Below, one piece after another: positions 47,424 to 59,639 of a stretch of DNA of 64,000 nucleotides. Numbering within the stretch: position 1 is the first letter of the stretch; every line of letters begins with the position of its first letter. This DNA comes from Camillea tinctor (lineage: Eukaryota > Ascomycota > Sordariomycetes > Xylariales > Xylariaceae), in assembly GCA_022578605.1 (NCBI GenBank), contig MU394055.1, positions 252,902 to 316,901 of the forward strand, written 5' to 3'. A program made the position numbers and the translations under genes. Under the pieces are notes generated by a model. The model worked only from the letters and a program-made list of their open reading frames with translations. It had not been told where the DNA came from and searched no databases.

Positions 47424-48623
47424 ACTAATACTTTGCACGATATACAGATGTTAGGGTTGGGAGGATGTATCGTATCGTCGTATCGTCGTATCGTCGTATT
47501 GTTGTATCAGTGCAAGATGTAAACGGCTGGAGAGAGGAGACGAAATCCAAAAACAGGTAACTATGTATTTATCATAGTAGCATATTAGGTTAGAAGGTTG
47601 AATTCACAGCTTCGCAAAGATGAATTTTATTTGGAGGAGCCGTTCACGTTTTTTTTTTTAACCTTCTACTTATGTTCGTTGTATGTAAGTAAGAGAGGGA
47701 GTGTGAGAGAGAGAAATAGAGATGGAGCCTTGTACGTAAGGATGAATAAGGTCAATTAGGTAGGTACTAGGTACATACTAAAGTTTAGGCAAGTGGCGGG
47801 GCATTAAATCGGAGAGCTCTCAGGTAACATAGGTAGGTACATACTAGAAAAGAACTACATAAGCAGAAATGACGAGGGGCAAACAGAATGCGGGGACCTT
47901 CTAAGGTGGGGGATGCTACTACCTAATGCCAGTTGATTGACAGCTGAACAGCTTGGCAGCTTGGGCGGCTTCCGATGGATGTAAGGTGAGACAAACCATC
48001 TGAACCAACTAGTCAAGCCAGTCTGATCGATCTCTATAACTTACAACTACCTGAAATTACAGGTTACGAGCGCCACTAGTTTACAATGTAGATATCTTGT
48101 CAGATCGGGTCACATTTAAATTGACATGTCTCAGTATTTTTACTTTGAAGGTATCATGATATGATATCTACCTAGGTAGGCTTCCTGAAAGTCCTGATCA
48201 ACCACATGAATAAATAACAATACTGTAAACGAGTACTTAGTTGGCAATGCTAACATAGGTAGGCCTTGGAGATTCCATACTATGTACCACGGAGCCTAGC
48301 ATAAGATGGCGTCTACTATGTACATAGCTCTCAGACTACCTAGTACCTACTTATCCTAAAGTATCGAAGGGAACGGATGTTACCTACATACAAGTAGAGT
48401 CTAATTGGCCAATACCATTTCACGATGTGTCAAAGGTGACGACACCACTTCCAGGCAGCCGAAATAAATAAGTCCCAAGGTTCTCAGTCTTCGGGCTAGC
48501 TGTACCTTGGTCAAGTTGTCATCTTCCCATCTCGCTCACCTGAGTCTCCTCCTTCGATTTGCTTCATCAAGAGAAATATCAAATAAACCGGAACAGAAAT
48601 CAACTCCCGAGATCGTCGTCAAT
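47424..48623. promoter_or_regulatory. Divergent region between csn3 and the opsin gene
   Basis: 1.2 kb between two start codons, presumably containing both promoters. It has several TAGGTAGGTAC-type words (47758-47778, 47831-47841, 48168-48180, 48255-48264) and a 9-base T run at 47650-47658. No further gene is seen. Confidence 0.45.
47469..47508. repeat. Octanucleotide tandem repeat (CGTATCGT)n in the csn3 5' flank
   Basis: Three perfect CGTATCGT units and a fourth with changes, 45-85 bp before the csn3 ATG, so probably in its 5' UTR. Confidence 0.8.
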
Positions 48624-49903
48624 ATGATTGTTCCCCTACTCACCCCAGGGACAGCTACCCACTGGGTTCAAGAAACCCAGCTTCCGACCACCCATGCCAC
48701 ACCTACACCTCTACCGACTGTAATCCCGGATATCCCCAGGATCCATTATCAGTTTTCATCAGAGGTCGGGCATAGGACGCTTTGGTATGTTGATATATTC
48801 CGAAGCTGTTGCAAATTTTTGTCGGTTTGCACAATATAGTTTTAACTTGCCCCTTTCCAGGGTCGTTTGTGTCATCATGGGTATATCCTCCTTAGCATTC
48901 TATGCTATGGCTATGAGAGTCCCGGTTGTAAGTTGACATTCTATAAATAAGCATGATTGAGTCTAGAAGAATCCTAATTGACTTTGACTATAGCAAAAAC
49001 GTCTCTTCCATGTGTTGATGTCGTTCGTCACTACCTTCGCCTTCTTCTCCTATTACGCGATGGCAACCGGTGACGGCGTGAATCCCCACACTACTATTAT
49101 TGATACTAAACTGCATGTCATCTATGAGGTTGTCAGGAGAGAGCTCTACTGGGCTCGTTATATTGATGTATGTTCTTCTCCCCCTCCTCGTTCCCTGATC
49201 ATCTTGGCGGTTTTCAAGCTAAAAGAATACAATATAAAAGTGGTCTTTAACAACGCCGCTCCTACTTTTTAATCTTGGCCTCGTGTCTGGCCTCGATGGT
49301 GCCAGCATTCTCGTTACTGTCGTATCCGACGTGATCATGTTCCTTGCCGGACTTTTCGCCGCGTTCTCCCGTGACCAAGCTCAGGGCTGGGGTTGGTTCG
49401 CTTTCTCTTGTATTGCGTACCTCAACATTGTCTATCAACTAGGCTATAAGGGACGTCACGCTGTATCAACAAAGGATACTAGGACTAAGTCCTTCTTCGG
49501 CGCCATTTCCCTCTTTACTTTGCTCCTATGGACCATCTACCCTATGTATGCTATCCCCCCCTTTCCCTTTTTCTTCGTGTAAAATGTCCCGCCTCCTAAC
49601 CAATATACTAGTATCTGGGCGGTAACCGGTGGCTCTCGCTTGGTTAATGTGGACGGCGAAATCATTGCCTACGCCGTCTTGGATATCCTATCCAAACCAG
49701 TCTTCGGTTTCTGGCTCCTTTTCACCCACGATAAGTTCTCTCGCGCGTCCCCTTCTATTGAAGGATTTTGGTCGAATGGCTTGTCATATGAAGGTGTCCT
49801 TCGAGTAAGTCGTTATTCCTCCCCTGTATTCACGATATTCTCTATCTGTACTGCCTGCTAACTAGAATAGGTTGGTGACAACCGCGCGCACGAGGAGAAT
49901 TAA
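48624..49903 (+). CDS. Fungal microbial-type rhodopsin (opsin) with retinal-binding lysine
   Basis: Exons 48624-48784, 48861-48927, 48994-49167, 49241-49545, 49612-49804 and 49871-49903; 311 codons (310 residues). A seven-helix membrane protein that binds retinal and responds to light. Helix C reads RYIDWSLTTPLLLFNLGLVS: Arg131, Asp134 (bacteriorhodopsin Asp85, proton acceptor), Thr138/Thr139 and Pro140 are kept, but Asp96 is replaced by Asn145. Helix F has LLLWTIYPIIWAV. Helix G has AYAVLDILSKPVFGFW, with Asp260 (Asp212) and the Schiff-base Lys264 (Lys216). The lysine rules out an opsin-related protein without chromophore. The N-terminus is Thr/Pro-rich and extracellular; the short last exon gives VGDNRAHEEN. 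Whether it pumps protons or signals is not decidable from sequence, but Asn at the donor position argues for a slow photocycle. Confidence 0.93.
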
Positions 49904-52900
49904 GCAGTGGGATCAGAATACCTCTTTCATATCCACACCTTAGGTTAAGTATGATCTACCTCATTTGTGAGGACCAGAGGTCTTAGGGCATAGTGAGGGA
50001 AGGAACCTAGTTGCCTAGGAGCAAAAAAGAAAAATGTTTGGAAACTATGAAGTGATTTGTTATATTTTCCTGATAACTGAGATTGCGTTACTCATTGAAC
50101 TAGTTTTGGCATCTGCTCATATGGGAACTACAAAAACAAGAAAGGGGAGGAAGCATCGAATAGGGCATATCATCCAGGTAGTTTGAATAATAATCTACGG
50201 ATATTTTTATACTTGCGTTCTGCTTTTCTACGTCAGCTTATTAGTATATCTCGTACACTGTTCTTATAGGCTAGGTCTTGAATACTTGAAAAAGATGATC
50301 TAACCGTGTAGTTGTTTATACGAGGATATGTTATTCTGCGAAACAGAGAGCTACCTTAGTAGGGAGGAGTACTGAAACAAATGTGAAGCTCCACGGTACT
50401 TTCGGAAATGGGAGCCGCCTAGGCTTTAAAGCAAAACTACAAGACGAAAGGCCGCGTAGAGGAACCGAGATAAGGTAGTATTGCAGGCCGAGCGTGCTGA
50501 TATGTTATGCAAGTAGGGTTCTATGTCTGCGATGAACGACCACCTTATAGAACGGCTGTCTCTCTATCATGTCACCATAGCCCAAGCATTGAAATTTAGA
50601 TTGAGCTTGTCATGATTGCACTCGGTTCGCCAGGCTTAGTTGGGTAGTTGGGTGCGTTGTTCAATACCAAGGGATCTTTAAACTCGTATCGACGACGGCC
50701 ATGTCCAGAAAAGGGAATCCTTTACAACGCGAGAGTTGTGTTGAGAAGATGGAATTGACAAGTCTCTAACCTAGGTTATATACCTACTTAAGGCGTATTA
50801 GTCACATGAATTTAGAAGAAGAAAAAATAATGCGTCGAAGAAGCCATTTTGATGGTCTTAAAAGATGAAGGAACTTGACTTATACGCCCGTACAACCTGT
50901 CGAGACTGTTCGGTGGCTTCTGTAGCTTTTTTTAGTGCGTGCAGCCAGTACTACGTTAGAAAGCCAAAGCGGGTTATGCCACAGCGAGCAATCTAACTTT
51001 AGCTCCCCCGGCTCCCCGCAAGCACGTCTACTAACCCTATAAATAGGGGAGGATATGTGCCTAAGGTTGGCCGGAATTGTGCCCCTAAGGTTAGGTAATA
51101 TTGATCTTTTTATTTTATTTTATTTTACGGACATCGTCCGTTTGAAACTTTGAAATAGAAGAGGATAATGCCATATAGCCCACCAGACAGAGCCTTTCTT
51201 CTGAGGACCTACCAGTATGTAGGTATAATAGCTAATCACAGAGGCAAAAGCGATGATCTCTGTTATATTATGTATCTATAAATTGTGATCAAGAAACATC
51301 AGTCTGTTTTCATTATTGTTCGGAGAGGATCTTCAGGTCTATGGTAAGCCACTCGACGGCCAGAAGAGGAGGACCTTCAATATCACAGATACCACTCGTA
51401 TGCTAGGTTACTTATCGTGTTACTATGCGCCTCGTCGGTTTAATACCTCGTCTTTGCCTTGGTGGGCTTTTCTAGGGGGCAGCTTGCGATCCCACCACTA
51501 GTCCTCTTCGAAGTCTTTCCAGAGCAGGTCGAGTATCGAATCATATTCACCACGTACCCTAATCTTGTACCGCCCCCCACGGCCTAATAATGTCTTAAAG
51601 GCATTTTGATTGACATACTCATGGTTTCTCGGGGTTAGATCTTTAAAGTTCCCGTCTCAACCCGTCGTTTGTCTTTGGGTTTATCTCGATGTTGCTGTAT
51701 TGTATCACTCACCCGATGAATTATCGAGCAATAGTCTTCGTTTCCGCTCGTCGTAGCTTTATGAAATATCTTCCAAGGGAAATCTATATGCTCAGAGGAG
51801 AGGCGATGGGGTAGGGATTAGGGTAGCTCAGAGCCTCTCTCTCTCCCTTGACATGGCAGGACTTGACTGGTTGAATGATTTAAGTTGGTATATATAGTCA
51901 AGTAGTTGGTTATATGCTGCCATGACACAGTTTCAAAGAGAATAACTTGAATCTTAAGCGAGTTCCCACCTATGTACCTATTTACGGCTTATTAGTTTGA
52001 AAGTAAACAACTCGTGCTTAGATATAAACTGTCCTTCTTAGGTATGTACCTAGGTAGTAGTATCGAGAGCTTTTACGGAGGTTGGCTTTTTAAGCTTTAC
52101 AACATTGAGGTCCATAGGGTGATACGTTTTAGATGGCATCTGGACCGTTTCATTATGCATCATTTATACATACATAACCTCCTATATAAATGTTATTCCT
52201 CAGTCAGCTGGCAGAGAATCTCCTGGGCTGAACCGAGCTTGAGTACACTAAAAGCAGAAAGTACGCTATGCCCATTTTGTCTCACGCTATAAATCGAATT
52301 AAAAAAAAAAAAAGTGGTAGGGAAGACCCTCGGGACTTATAACCTAGCTAATGTACCCTTACTTACTCGACGCGTGTGAAAAAGGAGGTGATGTCCTGCT
52401 AGAACTCGTTGGATGGTCCAAGTCCTGCGAGGGCTCCGCGGGTCCTGGGTATAGGTACTTACTGGCTTACGTACCTTTATTAGTGTATTAGTCTGGTCTC
52501 GTACTCAACAACTACTTACACTACATGCCTCTCTCCATCTCCCCATACATCCTCCCTCCACTACCCACCTCCAATGCCAATGCTATGCCACTTGAGCCAC
52601 TGCCACTGCCAGTGATACCTCCCGCTTCCAGACTCTTTCAAAATTGGCTCGAGCGGCACGCCGGTCACCACGTTATTAGCCTTAGTTAGCAAGAAAAGAA
52701 CAGAGAGAGGGAAAAAAAAAAATAATAATCCCCCGTACCACAACACCAGACCCTGGCCCTGTTAAGGCAAGCCGACGAAGATGGTCCTCCCTCATTGGCC
52801 AAGCTCCCATGACAACCTCCTGTTTACATGTAACCTCCCCGACTTCAACCTCGCTATCTCGTTCTTCATTTCCTAACACTTGCTCATCAAAACAACTCCT

Positions 52901-53015
52901 ATTCTACTCCCATCTTGCTTCAACACGGTCGCTGTCAACAGGCGATTATCACTGAAGTCTTAGAATCATCGTTTCTGTCCATTTTTTATACTATTCACAC
53001 CCACAGTCTCGCGCC
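49904..53015. other. 3.1-kb stretch without a recognisable gene
   Basis: It contains a GTGCC(CC)TAAGGTT direct repeat (51057-51092), a TTTTA repeat (51109-51126) and several ACCTAGGTA-type words. The last 300 bp are the upstream region of the peroxiredoxin gene. The reading frames here are short and unsupported. Confidence 0.5.
51109..51127. repeat. (TTTTA)n pentanucleotide repeat
   Basis: Three to four TTTTA units in intergenic DNA. Confidence 0.75.
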
Positions 53016-53899
53016 ATGCCTGTAGAACTCCGGAAGCGCAAAGCACCCGCGCCGGCGCCAGAACCTCCTGCCAGGAAGCAAAACAAGACCACCAAGGCAG
53101 CTCCCAAGGCAGTTCCCAAGGCCAAGGAGCCTGCCAAAGAGCCTGCCAAAGAGAAGCCTGCAAAGTCTGCAGCTGCCAATGGCGCGCCCAAGGCCGCAAA
53201 GCCCGTCGTCGGCGATACTATCACCCTCGACGGCTTTGGTGGCGAGGTCGAGACCAACGATGGTACCAAAACTACTCTGAAGGCCCTTGTCGACGACAGC
53301 AAGGCCGGTGTGGTTCTCTTTACCTACCCCAAGGCCTCTACCCCCGGTTGTAAGTTAGATCCGGCGTAGCCGCCAAGTGCGTCGCGGTTGATCCAGTCTG
53401 ACCTGATATAAACACATATATAGGCACCAACCAAGTCTGTCTCTTCCGAGACTCATACGAGCCACTTACCAAAGATGGGCTCGCCATCTACGGGCTTTCC
53501 ACCGATTCGCCTAAGGCGAACACCGCATTCAAGACCAAGCAGAACCTACCTTACCCACTACTCTGCGACCCCAGTGCCACCTTGATTGATGCTATCGGGC
53601 TCAAGAAGGCCCCCAAGGGCACTACTCGTGGTGTGTTTGTGGTTGACAAGGCCGGCAAGGTCCTTGTTGCTGAGCCCGGCGGCCCTGCTGCGACCGTCGA
53701 AGCAGTCAAGAAGCTTGTCGCTGAAGGTCTAGGGCCCGCTGCAAAGGAGGAGGAATCCACTACAGACAAGGACAAGCCTGAGCAGGAAGAAGAGAAACCC
53801 ACTAACGGAGAAGCTGCTTCTGCTGCCGCTGCTGAAGCGGGTGAGAAGAAGCCAGAGGAGAAGGAGAAGGAGAAGGAGGAAGAGGAGGAGGAGAAATAG
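53016..53899 (+). CDS. Peroxiredoxin of the BCP/PrxQ type, probably nuclear (Dot5-like)
   Basis: Exons 53016-53349 and 53424-53899 (intron 53350-53423) give 270 codons (269 residues). It reduces hydroperoxides using thioredoxin. The catalytic region is YPKASTPGCTNQVC: peroxidatic Cys112 and, five residues later, Cys117, the spacing of atypical 2-Cys BCP/PrxQ enzymes. LAIYGLSTDSPKANTAFK and NLPYPLLCDPSATLIDAIGL follow. The first 65 residues are basic and Lys/Pro/Ala-rich (MPVELRKRKAPAPAP), with a likely nuclear localisation signal, as in yeast Dot5. The C-terminus carries an unusually long Glu/Lys tail of about 55 residues ending in repeated glutamates, which is poorly conserved in the family. 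Confidence 0.94.
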
Positions 53900-54542
53900 A
53901 GAGGCCTGGATTCAGTATGGGGACTTGGTTTGGTTGATTGGTTTTGATTTGAATTGTATTGATTTGAGTTATTGATTGATTGATGTGTGTTATGTTTCTA
54001 GTTGTAGTCCAATGGCGTTGAAGCGAAAAAAAAAATAAGCAACTGTGCCTTATATGATGGATGCGCACTTATTGGCAAGAATGCACACATAGAAATTAGC
54101 CAAGGCTGTCTAGATAGAGTTTATGTGATAGCTAGCTGCCACCATCGCGGAAAACATCTCTCATTTGACTTATTTCTTCTTTTTTCCTCTCTTCTTTTTT
54201 TATTTATTTATTAATATGAGAAGAACTTTGAAGAGACAAAAGACGGAAACCGGAAAACAGGAAACGGGAAACGGGAAACGGGAGAAAAGAGGACCGTTGC
54301 TACCTCTTGGCGAATTGGATTGGCGATTTTTGAAAAGTCGCGGCCATGAAGAGACCCGAGCTTTAACCGTAGTGGGGATCCACTGAACGGGCCCACTAGA
54401 CCTCGGAGCCAATCACAATCGAGCTGAATCAGCTTTCATCATCAATCGAAACCTGAACGAACATTTGAATTGAGCTTAATCGAGTATTGAACTTCGTCAT
54501 TCCCTCGCCCAATTGAGCATTGCCCAAATTCCTCACCTCACC
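53900..54542. other. Intergenic between peroxiredoxin and complex I subunit
   Basis: 643 bp. The left part is the peroxiredoxin 3' flank, with a run of TGATT units near 53933-53982. In the right part, GGAAAC-type units repeat at 54248-54284. This must include the nuo-24 promoter. Confidence 0.45.
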
Positions 54543-55542
54543 ATGGCTTCCAGACTCAGTCCCCTCCTGTTTAGAACAGCATCCCGTTCGATATGCCGAG
54601 CTCCCCGAACACAGATCCGAGCCTTTACGGCTGGCGGATCAAGAAGAAGTGATACTCTTGCAGTGGTACGTTTTGTTTGTCTCTCGCCCCTCAGCGAGCA
54701 ATACCTCAATCTCAATCTCAATATCAGTTGCTAACTCTAAGCGCTTTCTCTCCCTCTCTCTCTCATATAGCACCGTAACACACCCGACAACAACCCCGAC
54801 ATCCCCTTCAAGTTCAATGCCCAGAACGAGAAACTCATCGCCGAGATCTTGAAGCGCTACCCGCCGCAGTACAAGAAGGCCGCCGTCATGCCCATACTGG
54901 ACCTCGGCCAGCGCCAGCATGGCTTCACCTCCATCTCGGTCATGAACGAGGTCGCGCGCCTGCTCGAGATGCCGCCCATGCGTGTCTACGAAGTGGCCTC
55001 TTTCTACACCATGTACAACCGGACGCCGGTGGGCAAGTTCTTCGTCCAAGCCTGCACTACGGTGAGTTCTTTATATGCTCCCTCTCCCTCTAATCTAAGC
55101 CCAATAACCACCACCCCAACACCCAAATATGTAACACCTAGCTAATCAACCACCCGGGAAAAAAAAGACCCCCTGCCAGCTCGGTGGCTGCGGCAGCGAC
55201 GTCATCGTGAAAGCCATCAAGGAGCACCTGGGCATCAAGCAGGGCGAGACCACGGCCGACGGGCTCTTCACCTTCATCGAGGTCGAGTGCCTCGGCGCCT
55301 GCGTCAACGCCCCCATGGTCCAGATCAACGACGACTACTACGAGGACCTGACCCCCGAGACCACCAAGCAGCTGCTGACCGCGCTCAAGGAGAGCGCCAT
55401 CGCCACCGGCGCCGGCGCCTCGAAAATCCAGGTCCCCCGCCCCGGCCCCCTGAGCGGTCGCCAGACCTGCGAGAACAGTAATGGCCCGACGAGCCTCACG
55501 AGCGAGCCCTGGGGCACCGAGACAACGAGGGCGGATCTGTGA
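54543..55542 (+). CDS. nuo-24: NADH:ubiquinone oxidoreductase 24-kDa subunit (NDUFV2/NuoE)
   Basis: Exons 54543-54665, 54771-55061 and 55168-55542; 263 codons (262 residues). It is part of the NADH-oxidising arm of mitochondrial complex I and carries the N1a [2Fe-2S] cluster. The first 30-odd residues ([20 protein letters not shown]) are Arg/Ser-rich, typical of a mitochondrial presequence. Conserved parts are [40 protein letters not shown], and [20 protein letters not shown]. The cluster ligands are Cys136 and Cys141 (QACTTTPCQLGG) and Cys179 and Cys183 ([20 protein letters not shown]). The third exon is GC-rich. The C-terminal 30 residues are Gly/Ser/Thr-rich, as in other fungal homologues. 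Confidence 0.96.
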
Positions 55543-56369
55543 ATTTAGTTAATGTGGCGGGTGGGAATAGCAGCATATACAAGAACTTTTTAAAAAGGGA
55601 AAGGAAGAGGGGAAGGGGGGGTTTATAATGCTGCTGTACTAGTTTATGTTTGAAATGAGGGAATTAGGGGGGCGTATGAAATCAACGAGATGGGGTTGAG
55701 AGGAAAATAAACTAAAAATAAAAGAACTAGATCCGGAGAAAGGGGGCTCAGGTTGGGTGGAAAGCGACGATGTCGAGGTTAGGACATAACCTCCCCCTTT
55801 CCCATAAGACGGGCCATGGCAGGGCAAGAAACCGAGCAGGACACACACAACATAACACAACACATATATATTTGTACATAAAGCTTTGCATCTTGTATTC
55901 GATTTGATTGTTTCATGAAAGATTTCTAACGTCTCTCTCTCTCTCCAGTCCCTTCTCCTTTCCTTTTTTGGGGGGATGTGCTTTTTTTCTTGTTTTGGAT
56001 TGCCCGTGTAGTGACGCTAAAACTTATTTATTTTGCTTTTTCTCCCCTCCCACCTCCCCCCTTTTCTCTCTCCTCTTTGGTTTTTCGACTCAATTTTAGC
56101 TTTTAACTTTTATCTTCTCCTCACTCTCACTCGGCTACTACATCATTTCCTTTCTCCCACCTGTTACCATCCACATACCCATACGTATATATAAAGCCTT
56201 TTCTTCCCCGTTTTGGATAATGAAGTTTCCTTATTTCCCAATTCTTTGATTTATTTCCTATTTTCAAATTGTTCTACACCAGTGGAAAGAGGGTAAGAGG
56301 TGACACCTTGCAATCCCCCGGCTCATCCTTATTGTCCTTTGAATACAACACGACCTTACTCTACACCTG
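55543..56369. other. Convergent 3' flanks of nuo-24 and the kelch gene
   Basis: About 830 bp with strong purine and pyrimidine bias (G runs near 55612-55620; CT-rich 55930-56110). No gene is supported. Confidence 0.5.
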
Positions 56370-58151
56370 TCATTCCAATCTGAAAATCCACGCATCTCCC
56401 AGTCGCTTGCCGTTTGCACCCAGCCCACCGAATACTAAGATGGCATTCTCCTCGAGGTCGCCCAACGGCGCGGCAGCAGCACGTGCCCGGGCAGGGGGGC
56501 CTGCGATGTCAAGATCGACTTCGTCATCGTAGGGACCCCCGGAGACGCGGGCCCATTGTCCCTCGCCCGAGTGGCGACCGACGGCGTGCAGAAACGCATC
56601 GGTCACGCTCGCAGCGGTCATACCCTCAGGTGGAACTTGGTAGGTCCAAACATCCTGGTGGAAGGTAGATGGCGACGCTTCGCCGAACATCAGCACGAGG
56701 TACTCGCGCCCACCACCACCAAGGACGAGCTCCATGGTACTCGCACTGCGGCGAGATGGCCAAGATTCCGTCTCGACCAGCTTAGCAGTATTGTTTACAG
56801 TCTCGTCAACAGGGACAGTGGCTGTTTCGCTTTCTACCTTTTCTTGTTGCTCTTCAGTCGGTTCTGTCTCTGTCGATGGTTTCTGCTCCTTTCCGTGGGA
56901 GTGAGGAGGCGGGACCGCAGTGACAGGCGGGAGAAGGGACTGCCACTCGCCACGCGCAAATACACCAATCTCGCCTTTGCTAACGCGGTCATCAAACTCA
57001 TCAAGTACGAGATGCAGGACATCGAGCTGGCCCCCGATTTCCTTCTCGCCATCGAATCCGCCATAACGATACAGCCTACTCTTTGCGAGAGCGAGCGCAG
57101 CACCGCTACGAGCTGGACCTGGGGCTGCGGGCAGCTCCTTCCAGGTACAGCTGCGTACATCAAAGGCCCAGACGTCGCTTGTGCGCGAACCATCAGCTAA
57201 GACACCGCCGTGGATAATGAAAGCACCGAAGCCGGCATCCTCGTCATCGATCGCGCGTGCAGCGACACTACCAGGGATAGGTCGCTGTGGGATTCCTACC
57301 TCGGCCGAGTCGCCCTCAGCCCATTGCTTCCAGCTCGAGGCGCGTCTTAGAGGCTTGATGGCAAAATCTCGGGGCTTATCGGTGGCAACAGCAGCGGAGT
57401 AGCTTCGGGCTGGTGGGATCGGACTTGTGCGATAGGGGTCGAGATACGACCATGAGTGCGTTTTAGTCTCAAAGATCCACACTCGACCACCCTCGTTAAG
57501 TGTATCGGAATCTTCAGCCGAGGCCCTCCCGCCAAAGAAGAAAATACGTGTCCCAATAACGGCAGTAGCGTGTCCAAGACGGGAACTGGGTACCTCGGGA
57601 AGGCTCTCAACATTTTTTCCTTTCTCGGTAGTAGCGGGCGAAGGTTCTTCTCGCGGAGAAGATAGTGGGACCTCCGTCAAGGGGTCTTTTAGCTGAGCGG
57701 CGGTTTCATCCTCTTCACTGATAGGATCGGTTGTCTCGGCCGGGGTCTTTGCGGTCGGTTTGGGTTTTATGGCATAGTAGTCGGCGGGAGCACCGCTTGA
57801 GGGCAAGGTGAGAACGTGCATATCATTGTCGATGGTCTTTCCCGAGGCGACCTCACCGCCAAATAGGTAGGCGGTGCCGGCAACGATGTCGAGAGAATGT
57901 GAGGAACGAGGAAAAGGGGGGATTGAGACGTGCTGCCAGGTACCCTTCATGGTTGGAGGGCCTCCTTTACCTCCCCCTCCTCCTCCTATACGGGGCATGG
58001 ATGGTAGTTGCGGCATGTGTGGCATTGAAGGCATGGCGGGCATGGCGGGCATGGCGGGCATCGAGGGCATCGAGGGCATCTGCGGCATGGAAGGCTGTGG
58101 CAGTGAATTGAACAAGTCAGTGCCGCGACGTTTCAGTCCTGCAAAGTCCAT
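56370..58151 (-). CDS. Kelch-repeat beta-propeller protein
   Basis: A single-exon gene of 594 codons (593 residues); the ATG at 58151 starts MDFAGLKRRGTDLFNSLPQP, and upstream in frame there are only non-ATG codons. Residues about 20-50 are a Met-Pro repeat (MPSMPAMPAMPAMPSMPHMP), followed by a Gly run. Kelch-type blades follow: FPRSSHSLDIVAGTAYLFGG, RLGHATAVIGTRIFFFGGRA, FGAFIIHGGVLADGSRTSDV, ARSGAALALAKSRLYRYGGF, and AILVFGGLGANGKRLGDAWI near the end. Long Pro/Glu/Thr-rich insertions separate some blades (about 140-190 and 400-450). Kelch propellers bind partner proteins; the specific role is unknown. No signal peptide or membrane segment is seen, so a cytoplasmic scaffold is likely. Confidence 0.9.
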   Translation of the reverse strand: MDFAGLKRRGTDLFNSLPQPSMPQMPSMPSMPAMPAMPAMPSMPHMPQLPSMPRIGGGGGGKGGPPTMKGTWQHVSIPPFPRSSHSLDIVAGTAYLFGGEVASGKTIDNDMHVLTLPSSGAPADYYAIKPKPTAKTPAETTDPISEEDETAAQLKDPLTEVPLSSPREEPSPATTEKGKNVESLPEVPSSRLGHATAVIGTRIFFFGGRASAEDSDTLNEGGRVWIFETKTHSWSYLDPYRTSPIPPARSYSAAVATDKPRDFAIKPLRRASSWKQWAEGDSAEVGIPQRPIPGSVAARAIDDEDAGFGAFIIHGGVLADGSRTSDVWAFDVRSCTWKELPAAPGPARSGAALALAKSRLYRYGGFDGEKEIGGQLDVLHLVLDEFDDRVSKGEIGVFARGEWQSLLPPVTAVPPPHSHGKEQKPSTETEPTEEQQEKVESETATVPVDETVNNTAKLVETESWPSRRSASTMELVLGGGGREYLVLMFGEASPSTFHQDVWTYQVPPEGMTAASVTDAFLHAVGRHSGEGQWARVSGGPYDDEVDLDIAGPPARARAAAAPLGDLEENAILVFGGLGANGKRLGDAWIFRLE

Positions 58152-59639
58152 CGTGACGTGACGGGTTATTGTGCTAGTTATGCTAGTTGTGATGGTATGA
58201 GTCAAAAATGAACGAAGGAGAATGAAAGAGAATGAGAGAGGGAAGAATGAGAGAGGGAAAGAGAAAGGAGTAAAGGATGGGGAGGTTCAGCTCTAAATCT
58301 AGATCAGACGGGGGTTTAATGTAGTTCAAGGTAGGTAGGTACGAGTTGCTTTGAAAGGTGTACGTCGGGTTGTTCCTGGCCTGGCTTTGAAGTATCACTA
58401 AGAAATGTGACGTAAGATAGAGGGCGGGGATCCTTTCATTCAAGCTTTAGGTACTCACACTATGTACTTGTACTAGGTATGTAAACTCGTAAGTAGTGGA
58501 TCAAGTTATCGCCAAGTACGAGATTACATGTACCCAGGTAAAAGGTGAAGTTGACTTATATATAGTATGACAAAAAGCAGAGCTTTCAAATAAGGAAAAT
58601 AGTTTGAACTTTGAGGAGGAAAAAAATATGTTTAAATTTAAAGGTATGATGTTTGTAAAAGCCGGTGATATTTCTAGTTATCGAACGACCTCAGTTATCA
58701 TGGCATCATGACCTAGCTCATACGTCAAGTGCCTTGAGCGTTACGATCGTTCAGGGCGGGGTTATTGAAAGGTATGTATGTACCTATTTGGTCTAAGGGT
58801 TAGGTCCACGGGGATCTAGGCGCCCGACCTTTAGGGGTCCGTTTCGTTTATACGCGGTCCCACCACGGCACAGGCACTAAACTTATCCATTTGCCCGTTA
58901 CATTCCTCTTTGCGCTGGTAATCGCTTAAGTTGCATATTAGGTTAGGGACTATGTAAGCGGGTTACCTGCTAGGCCAGGTTCAGATCTCGTGAAACTAAA
59001 AATATCTAAACCATGTCCAACTGGTGCAACTTGACCAGCTTTAATACAAATATATCTACCAGACATAGTACTATTTACTACATGAACAACCAGGAAAACC
59101 AAGAAAGTATGTAAATATTCGTCAATATATAAAGTCAAACCTAACCAAGTTGTGGTGGAACATGCTTCCATAATGGGACAATACGATGCACAAACTGAAC
59201 TCAACTACAACTGCATAACACTAAATCAATAACCAGATATCCTATCAATCGTATACAAACACATAGCCTACATATATATATACGTATACATACGGCAGAT
59301 ACACCACAGGATCGAAAAGGATCTTAAGTATTGTATAATTCGTGTAAGGGAAGTTACATGTTTTCCCTTTCAAAACCCCCTTATAACCTCTTATAGTGTA
59401 GTGGCAGTTATGACTGGGAACGAAACTAGAATACGAAGCAGATAGCTTCAAAGACTTATGTCCAATATATCGTATCGTGAGAACATCGCTTGTTGGGAGC
59501 TTATATTATATATCTACCTATAAACTAATATTCATTGTATAAGACTCGATTTCTCTATCATGAATATTCTGTCGCAGGGTTTCAGATATAACTATAGATA
59601 TCCCAATATTATATATACAAAGCGAGATGGATCGTTAAC
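58152..59639. other. Upstream region of the kelch gene and AT-rich intergenic DNA
   Basis: About 1.5 kb. The right part (59.0-59.6 kb) is strikingly TA-rich with many TATAT and TATAC words. Repeated TAGGTAGGTAC-type words occur at 58331-58341 and 58770-58785. No gene is supported. Confidence 0.5.

Noticed and set aside
56414..57402. Plus-strand frames of 70-214 codons over the kelch gene
   Set aside because: They are antisense shadows of the single-exon kelch gene, whose blades are clearly conserved on the minus strand.
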